A DNA stretch of 64,000 nucleotides from Dendrocalamus latiflorus (taxonomy: Eukaryota > Streptophyta > Magnoliopsida > Poales > Poaceae), in NCBI GenBank assembly GCA_017311315.1, contig CM029617.1:1778681-1842680 (forward strand), in the 5' to 3' direction. Position numbers and translations under genes: made by a program. Shown piece after piece: positions 57,008 to 64,000 of this stretch (positions within the stretch are counted from its first letter, which is position 1; each line of letters begins with the position of its first letter). The notes under the pieces were generated by a model. That model ran no database searches and was not told the DNA's origin. It worked only from the letters and a program-made list of their open reading frames with translations.

Positions 57008-60000
57008 ATGGAGCCAGATGCTCCTCCGATAAATAGCACTTGTTCTACGCAAGTGAAGTTGCCCTTGGCATTGTTTGATCTCGAATGCAATAGCAAGAAA
57101 CGGCTCCTGTTCGATCTCTCAACCAAACATATCCGCGGGATAACCAGCGCAGTCTTCCCAGATGCTACCTGCGCATTCGAGAAGGGCAGGTGACTCCTCA
57201 TTGTCCAACACAAAGCAACATGATATGATTCCCGAGAGCAAGAAGAGCAGATCATCTTCCTCGTCCATGCCAGCACCGATAGGCCAGTGGACCTGCCGGC
57301 ATGCCGTTCCGTCGTAGAAGGCCTCTTCGTCTTCTACGTCGACTCTCATGGAACGCCTCTGGTCGTTGCTTGCATCGAGACGATTTCCAAGGTCCACGTC
57401 GTCTGCCCTGGAGATGTTTCAAAGAACATGGATGACTCCCACCTGCTGCAAGATCCACACAGACCCATCAAGTTCACCCTCATCGTCAGGAAGCGGGCTG
57501 CTGCCTGCGTCGATCGCCATGGGAGGATCCTGATCTTTGACATCACGGAGATGGCTTGTGAAACAACCGAAAATTTGGAAAATCAAAAATTTGAATTGAT
57601 TTGCTTGAGTTTGAGCTCCATCTCCTCCACCGCCATAATCAGCACGAATCTCAAAGACAAATCACCCCTTAATCCCAGTCATCACGGCGTCATAACGGGA
57701 GAAACGGATTTTTCCGCGCGGGCACTGTCGCAGAACCGAAAAATCGCCGTCGCCGCTGATTTTTGCCCCGCCGCCGACCTCCCGCGCCTTCTCGCGCCTG
57801 TGCGCCGCTGCCAGCTGCTGCCCCCTCTGTCAGACGCCGTACCCCCGCCATAAATGCGCCCTGACTGGTTCCTGTGCGTGGCAGCGCCGCCGCCGTCCGT
57901 GCGCGCCCACCTCTGCCTCTCGCGCCTCTTCCTCTCACGGCCGACCTGAGCGTCGCCAGTACCTTTTGACCGCCGCCTTGTACCTCCTTATCCAGCTGCC
58001 TCCATCGGGGAAACCACGAGCTGCCGGCCTCTCCCGAAACCGCCACCGCCATCCCGATATTTTCCCCTTCCCGGCGCCAACCGCCATATCCCGCCTATTT
58101 AAACGCTCCCGGCCCTCCATTGGATCCTATGGGCTCCCCTGAAGCTCACTGAACTCCCCAGAGCTCCCCTTTCCCCTCCCATTACTGGTAATCCCGAAAA
58201 GCCCCAAATTGAAGCCCTAGAGCAATGTCGACCTTCCCCTCCTCCTCATTCCAATTCCCTCCGCCTCTAGCATCCCCATGACCATAGAAACCCTCCCCAA
58301 CCTCCACCTTGAGCTCCCAACCATCCCTCTTCCCCGGCACCGTGAGCTACCCCATAACCGAAACCGGCCACCGTGGCCAGCTCAACCTGGACATCCCGAG
58401 CTTCGGCCGACCCTTCCCCAAGCTCCCCTGAACCCTAGTGATGCTCAAAAGCCAGCCCAATTGCCCTAGAAAGCTTCCACTCGCTCGCAACTTCAAAAGA
58501 ACCGTGAGAAGGGAGGAGCTCGCCGCCGGCGAACGCCGCCTCCGCCGGCCGTCCAACCACCCAAAATGGACTCCCCTCACTCCCAGGAACCCAACGGTAC
58601 CCTCGGTTTGCGTCGCAAAACTCTGGAGCTCCGCCGCCACAACGCCACCCTTTCCCCTGCTCCTCTGCGCGCGCGGGAACGCGAGGAGGAAGAAGAACAG
58701 TGCCCTTAGGCACTGTTCACCCGACCGGCCGCCCCGACGTGGCTGGAACGAGCCAGTGCCCGACCGCGTCGCCCCGCACCGCCCGCGCCAGGCGCGCCCG
58801 CTCGCGCCGCCCGCCCGCGTCCGACCCGAGCCGCCCCGGCGCGACTCAGCCAGACCCCATCGGCCGCGCCCGTTGCGTCGGATCTGAGCCCGACCAACGC
58901 GGTTCGACTGAGTCAGCTCGCCCGAGCCCGAGGAACAGTACCGAGCCCGAGGAACAGTGCTAGCCCAAAACCCAAAAATGCATATTTATACTCTCCGGAT
59001 CCGTTTCGAGCCCGCCAACCCAAATCCAAGGCCCAATTCCCCATATAGCCCTCCTATAACCCAATATCCTCATTTTAATGGAGTTTTTCGGATTTTCTTT
59101 ATTATTTTATTTCTTTATTCATTGCTCAACCCTTCGAGCATGAATTAATTCGCTTTGGTTGCTTTGCGATAGCCTCCGGAGTCGACACCCAGCAGGAGCC
59201 GGAAGGAGAAGTCCAGGCCCAGATCCAACCCACAGAAGAATTCGAGTTAGTTGAAATCACCGAGTCGCAAGGCAAGTCGCATATATTTTGAACATATTGA
59301 TCCTACATTTCCCGTATTATTTATTTATATGTACTTTCATTATGTTACTTTCAGTCCGTTATTTTATGTATTAATGTTTAGAATGACATGATGTTAGCTA
59401 TGTCCTACCACCCGAAAAGCCCAGTTTAACTTGAAGGCCATATTCACCTTGACAAACTTAGTCACATAAAATATAAACTATAGATTATCATCGTAGTTAG
59501 GGACATCACACCTTTCTACTGTTAAGGCTTTGGTAATTGTTTAGAGTTTTGGAAAAGTCGGACCTAGGGTAAGCGAGGATTGCAGCGATGAATCCGAAGA
59601 CCTTATCCTAGGAGGGAGGCTGGTTGTGGATCGGTGGCAGTACAGTGCGTACTGAATATGGGTTTGTGTGTGGTGGTTGCTTCAGTTAAAATGTAAGGAC
59701 TAGACCCTTATGCTGAATAACGGACATAGTAATCGCCCAACCACAAGCGTTGATTTGGTCAATCTTGACTTATTCAAACCTGGCTTAGTAGCTGCTCAAC
59801 TTCAATTGAACCTCTGCAACTGGAAAGGGGGAGTCATAGGGTGAGTCCGTATGGGAGGTGGTTAACCATACAACTGTAGGGCTGCGATGAGTCGGACGAG
59901 ATCCGTGGGGTCATCCGAGCTCATTGGGATTAACACCTACTGGGCAGAGTCCATACAAAGAATTGAGCAGTGAACATCCTTGTTATCTTAACCCTTTAGC

Positions 60001-60704
60001 GGGGGTTAAGGGATCTTGTGGGTAAAGCAGGGCAGCTTTGCAAAGTCATGACAAATAGTATTCGAATACGTCGTGCTTCCGGTAAACGAAGCTGTGTTTA
60101 GTGGGTGAATCCAGTATCGAGGCATAAGTAGCTTTGGAATGGTTTGGTAATATTGAGTAATGATAATTAAGCTTGAGAAAACCCCATTTACTTTAATGAA
60201 GTCCATTTTAAAGGTTTTCCTTGTTTCCAACTAAAACTGCATCCACATAAAATAATAGACTTTATCCCCTTTTACTTGACGATCCATGCATGTAGCTATT
60301 GTTGGACTCCGTGTGACTTGCTGAGTACGGTAGTTGTACTCATACTTGCTAAAAACATAAACAGCTAATATTGATGAGGCTGGAGAAGACGAGGAGATGA
60401 TCCTGTACGAGGTTGATGACACGTGGAATTAGGATCGTTCTTCGCTCGAGTTTGCCTGTGGTTCTTTTGTAATGTAACTAAGGGCGGTTGACCCTACTGT
60501 GATACTTGGCTTTCGCCGTTATATTGTAATAAAGTTCGCTTTTGCTCTTAAGCTTGTGATGGCAATGTTATACACTCGTTGGATATACTCGCAGTTGAAC
60601 AGTCCTGGGCAGCTGCGAGAGTCTCATAACACTCCCGGAAACGGGGGTGTTACAGCTTGGAGGGTGGAGCGAACGGGATGCCCATTTCCTTCCGGCATCT
60701 GGTG
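57008..60704 (+). pseudogene. DUF295-like gene remnant, split by a solo LTR
   Basis: Part one starts MEPDAPPINSTC and reads LPLALFDLECNSKKRLLFDL, in the style of rice DUF295/F-box-associated proteins. It meets a TGA (57191-57193) where such proteins usually have Trp. After a further stop and frame change it continues as VVEGLFVFYVDSHGTPLVVA to ILIFDITEMA at 57555. The gene is then cut by the LTR at 57559-60654. The tail WRVERTGCPFPSGIW with a stop resumes at 60655. So point mutations and frame changes exist besides the LTR insertion. DUF295 is my family impression and a homology search would decide. It has no likely function now. Confidence 0.55.
57559..60654 (+). mobile_element. Solo LTR of a gypsy-type retrotransposon, 3096 bp
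   Basis: Starts TGAAACAACCG and ends GGTGTTACA. The duplication GCTTG lies at 57554-57558 and 60655-60659. No internal domain or second LTR is present, so it arose by recombination between LTRs. TATTTAAA at 58096-58103 and AATAAA at 60528-60533 are plausible promoter and polyadenylation signals, supporting the plus orientation. A GC-rich middle (57740-58960) gives spurious open frames. Confidence 0.85.
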
Positions 60705-61089
60705 AATTTGTTGTGCTTTTTCTAGGGAATCGTGCATAAGAATTGCACGCCTTAATTTGCATTCAGAAGAAATACAATTATAGAGCACTAGCCAGATTAG
60801 TGAAGAGTACTGAAGATTGGAAACTGAAAGCGGGCCACTGACTCTAGTTGTTCCTGATCATTCCCCCTCTCCAAGCGGTCTCAACAAATAGCCTGCGTCT
60901 CCTTCCCGCGCTACGTAGGCCGCTCATGAAGGGACTCGCACTCGCAATCCACTGCGCAAAGCAATCGCCCGCATTCAACCCCATCTGCTCCCCAACCCAT
61001 CGGGTTGCCGCCGACCTTCGAAGGCGCGAAGCCCTGTTAGGGTACCACGACGAAGTAAGCGTCTCGCTGCCAAGTCATCCCTCAGAGGT

Positions 61090-61281
61090 TTGGATTCGGT
61101 GAAGCAAGCGCAGAGATGTCTCATGGTCAAACTCAGCATGTCCAATTCGAAAGAGCAAATTGATGAAGTGGTCGTCAATTCGTATGCAACCTTGTTTGAT
61201 CATCCGCTTCCCTCGAACCACATTGAAGCCCTCGCAGCTCTTTTCAACCTCACCCCCTCAAACCCTACGAAGGCCTCCTAG
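61090..61281 (+). pseudogene. LINE ORF1 C-terminal remnant
   Basis: The frame SMSNSKEQIDEVVVNSYATL ends in a stop shortly before a second ORF, as at the ORF1/ORF2 junction of plant L1 elements. The 5' part of ORF1 is not recognisable here. Assignment rests on position and general similarity. Confidence 0.4.
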
Positions 61282-61323
61282 GCAACGTCTCATCGTGAGT
61301 TTCTTGCACTCTAATCTTTGCGA

Positions 61324-61681
61324 ATGTCGAATTGTAAGATTCTAGTCTGGAATGTGCGTGGCCTAAACACGAGAGCCCGTTGGTATGTAGTTAGGGACAT
61401 AGTGAGTGATTGCGATCTTGACGTAGTTTGTATCCAGGAAACGAAATTGGATGTCGTCCCGGCATCTCTCGTAATGCAGTTGTTAGGTTCGGATTATTCT
61501 TTTGTGTTCTTGCCCTCTGTTGGAACGCGGGGAGGAATCCTCACGGGTTGGAAAAACTCTTCCATCCTGGTTTGCAATCGTTTGTTGCGTGCCTCCTCTG
61601 TCACAGTTCAGGTGACGTTGCGAGCAGCTGACACCACTTAGTGGTTAACGTCAATCTATGGTCCCTCTAGAGACCCCGATA
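61324..61681 (+). pseudogene. LINE (L1-type) ORF2, N-terminal endonuclease fragment
   Basis: Starts MSNCKILVWNVRGLN and contains VCIQETKLD with the catalytic Glu of the APE-type endonuclease, then GTRGGILTGW. A TAG at 61639-61641 interrupts the frame just before a segment reading WLTSIYGPSRD, the next conserved endonuclease motif. The copia LTR begins at 61682, cutting the rest away. In an intact LINE this domain nicks the target DNA to prime reverse transcription. Here it is inactive. Confidence 0.75.
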
Positions 61682-62040
61682 TGTTACACGCGACGGCGGA
61701 GGAACGACGAAGTAAACAAGATCAATCGCAGAGAGACACGAGATTTTAACGTGGAAAACCCTCCCAATGCGAGAGGGAAAAAACCACGGGCGCCAGCCAG
61801 CAACAATCTTCACTATATCGGGGTGAGGTTACAATGCCGGGGATTTACAACTCTAATCTCATATCCCAAACGGCGGCTTACAGGGAATATATATAACAGG
61901 GAAACCCTAATTCGACTAGAATCCATACCGCGGGGGGGCTTCGCCCCCCCCGCTCCGGCCCTAAGCCTCCGGCGACGGGCCTCCGCTACGCTCCGTCCAG
62001 AAGCTGGCCTAATGTATAGAATTTGGATCACAAATCAACA
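61682..62040 (-). repeat. Copia 3' LTR, 359 bp
   Basis: TG...CA termini. The adjacent block 62041-62055 gives TCTCAAGGTGGAGTA on the minus strand, a typical copia polypurine tract. Confidence 0.85.
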
Positions 62041-62141
62041 TACTCCACCTTGAGACAAATTCCTTCCTGTAGCATAAACCAATCCTTCACCCTGAACACA
62101 ACAAAGAAAGAAATACTTTCGGCGCCACACAGCCTCTTGGG

Positions 62142-63800
62142 CTAAGCTGTAATACCAACTAAGCTTGAGCAAAGCTCAAACTTAGCAACAGGAACTGGCT
62201 TTGTCAACATATCAGCAGGATTTTCATGAGTGCTAATCTTGCATACCTTTAGCTTACCCTTTGCAACAATATCTCTGACATAGTTATATTTAATCTCAAT
62301 GTGCTTTGTCCTCTCATGAAACATCTGATCTTTAGTGAGATAAATTGCACTCTGACTGTCACAAAACAGATTAATGCAAGAATCAACTCCAGCAAGCTCA
62401 GCAAACAAACCTTTCAGCCAAACTGACTCTTTACTTGCTTCACACATAGCCATATATTCTGCTTCAGTGGTGGACAGCGCAACAACATCCTGCAAATGTG
62501 CCTTCCAGCTCACAGCACAACCTCCAATGGTAAATACATAACCTGTGAGCGACCTACGCTTATCCAAATCACCAGCATAATCTGAATCAACATAGCCAAC
62601 GAGTTCTTTTTCAGTCCTGCCAAACTTCAAACAAGCATTCGATGTGCCTCGCATGTACCTGAAAATCCACTGAACGGCTTTCCAATGCTCTTTACCAGGA
62701 TTAGTCATATATCTACTGACCAAACTCATAGCATAAGATAAATCTGGACGAGAGCAAACCATGGCATACATCAAAGACCCTACAGCACTAGCATACGGAA
62801 CTCTGGACATGTACTCAACCTCCTCATCAGTGCTAGGACATTGTGAAGCTGACAATTTAAAGTGAGGTGCAATGGGAGTACTCACAGGCTTTGAATCATG
62901 CATGTTGAAACGATGAAGCACTTTCTGAATATAATTTTGCTGACTAAGAAACAATAAACCAGAAGCACGGTCTCTAGTAATTTCCATACCTAGAATTTTC
63001 TTAGCAGCACCAAGATCCTTCATCTCAAATGCACTGCTCAACTGAGACTTCAATGTAGTGATTTCTTTCTTGCTCTTGGCAGCAATCAGCATATCATCAA
63101 CATATAACAGCAAGTATATAGGTGATCCATCAACAAATTTAATGTAGACACAACTATCATAATCAGATCTTTTAAAGTTATTTGATAACATAAATGAATC
63201 AAACTTCTTATACCACTGACGAGGAGACTGTTTCAAACCATATAAGGACTTCTTCAATTTGCAAACATGATCCTCCTTACCAGGCACTATGAACCCTTCT
63301 GGCTGGTCCATGTATATCTCCTCCTCAAGATCTCCATGCAAAAATGCTGTCTTCACATCTAGCTGCTCAAGCTCAAGATCACGCATAGCAACAATACTAA
63401 AGAATGTACGGATTGAGCTATGCTTCACAACTGGGGAGAACACATCATTGTAATCAACACCCGGAATCTGACTAAAACCTTTAGCTACTAACCTTGCCTT
63501 AAATCTTGGAGGCTCACTAGGAGATAGGCCCTCCTTCCTCTTGAAGATCCATTTGCAACGCACGGTCTTCTTATTTTTAGGCAAGCGCACCACGTCCCAT
63601 GTGCCATTTTTCTCCAGGGACTGCATCTCTTCTTGCATAGCTGAGATCCACTTCTCATGATCTCCAGAAACAATGGCTTCAGTGTACGTAACCGGCTCAT
63701 GAGTGTTCTCCACCTGTTCAGCACAACTAAGAGCATAATGAATCAAATTACACTCTTCAATTAATCGGGATCGAGGAGCACAACTCCTCTTCTCTGCGAA
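62142..63800 (-). CDS. Copia pol: reverse transcriptase and RNase H (frameshifted at its 5' side)
   Basis: From RSCAPRSRL on, the frame covers WISAMQEEMQSL, RT with AFLHGDLEEEIYM, YGLKQSPRQWY and catalytic LLLYVDDML, then RNase H with GYVDSDYAGD, STTEAEYMA and FCDSQSAIYL, ending at a stop in 62142-62144. The enzyme copies element RNA to DNA in cytoplasmic particles. About 35 codons at the 5' end of the open frame (63795-63890) read in the wrong phase. The true upstream frame is 63757-64000, so a small indel near 63790-63803 separates integrase from reverse transcriptase. Confidence 0.9.
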   Translation of the reverse strand, partial: FAEKRSCAPRSRLIEECNLIHYALSCAEQVENTHEPVTYTEAIVSGDHEKWISAMQEEMQSLEKNGTWDVVRLPKNKKTVRCKWIFKRKEGLSPSEPPRFKARLVAKGFSQIPGVDYNDVFSPVVKHSSIRTFFSIVAMRDLELEQLDVKTAFLHGDLEEEIYMDQPEGFIVPGKEDHVCKLKKSLYGLKQSPRQWYKKFDSFMLSNNFKRSDYDSCVYIKFVDGSPIYLLLYVDDMLIAAKSKKEITTLKSQLSSAFEMKDLGAAKKILGMEITRDRASGLLFLSQQNYIQKVLHRFNMHDSKPVSTPIAPHFKLSASQCPSTDEEVEYMSRVPYASAVGSLMYAMVCSRPDLSYAMSLVSRYMTNPGKEHWKAVQWIFRYMRGTSNACLKFGRTEKELVGYVDSDYAGDLDKRRSLTGYVFTIGGCAVSWKAHLQDVVALSTTEAEYMAMCEASKESVWLKGLFAELAGVDSCINLFCDSQSAIYLTKDQMFHERTKHIEIKYNYVRDIVAKGKLKVCKISTHENPADMLTKPVPVAKFELCSSLVGITA

Positions 63801-64000
63801 GTGCAATAGGCTGATCGTCTTGCTGCAAAACAGGAGATAAGTGCTGAACAGTATCAATAGTATCATCAATAAATTCATCTCCCTGATCATCCACGTGCTC
63901 CACCTGCACGCTCATATTCTGCTGCTCATCATCAGATCTGTCTGGTACAATATCTATGGGTAAACTGTCATTAAACATCACAGATTCATTAAAAACAACA
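63757..64000 (-). pseudogene. Copia pol, linker after integrase (other frame, cut by window end)
   Basis: Acidic linker (VEHVDDQGDEFIDDTID then QDDQPIALRR) that normally precedes the reverse transcriptase in copia polyproteins. It ends in a premature stop after a frame change near 63795. The upstream continuation is outside the window. Confidence 0.7.

Larger units (their letters stand above)
61682..64000 (-). mobile_element. Ty1/copia element (Tork/Tnt1-like), 3' half; continues beyond the window
   Basis: Minus-strand order: pol, polypurine tract, LTR. The LTR (61682-62040) begins and ends TGTTACACGC and CAAATCAACA on the plus strand. The 5' part lies past 64000, so the other LTR and target duplication cannot be checked. 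It inserted into the LINE fragment. Reverse transcriptase style and the final ADMLTKPV motif place it in copia, and similarity to Tnt1 suggests the Tork group. Confidence 0.9.

Noticed and set aside
57690..58963. Frames of 60-150 codons on both strands inside the solo LTR
   Set aside because: GC-rich LTR DNA; mutually overlapping and without motifs.

Overview
This is nuclear DNA from a grass, most likely rice (Oryza). The evidence is one large intron-rich plant gene on the minus strand, a dense population of Tourist-like MITEs with 3-bp TAA/TTA target duplications, a Pong-like Harbinger element, and several grass-type LTR retrotransposons primed by initiator-Met tRNA. No bacterial-style operon, CRISPR array or complete RNA gene was seen. 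Gene models are my own splice reading and have no transcript support. Layout: 1-5497 is MITE-rich intergenic DNA. It includes a miniature LTR retrotransposon (TRIM, 2889-3835) whose left LTR carries a MITE. 5498-26401 is a three-level nest: a 243-bp MITE is split by a Tekay-like chromovirus (5723-26378, minus strand), and that element's pol gene is split by a 7955-bp non-autonomous element (10810-18764) made almost entirely of two 3641-bp LTRs. All three insertions keep matching target duplications (TAA, AAGCT, CAGAA). 26402-32093 holds MITEs and fold-back repeats. 32094-35613 is a Harbinger/Pong-like element that retains ORF1 (Myb/SANT-like) but no recognisable transposase. 35617-44880 holds MITEs, a decayed LTR-like stretch and a candidate small gene (43084-43263) with a TATA box and heat-shock-element arrays upstream. 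44885-54279 is the one clear host gene, a 28-exon L-arabinokinase of 991 residues. 54280-57007 is MITE and repeat DNA. 57008-60704 is a decayed DUF295-like gene split by a 3096-bp solo LTR. 61090-61681 is a LINE fragment cut by a Ty1/copia element (61682 to the window end, minus strand). How the parts fit together: the arabinokinase salvages free L-arabinose released from cell-wall turnover into the nucleotide-sugar pathway. The rest of the window is mainly a record of transposition. Both nested retrotransposons look very young: about six by-eye differences between the inner LTRs and about nine between the outer ones. They share the same primer type and a closely related polypurine/3' internal region, so the inner element was probably mobilised by proteins of a relative of the outer one.
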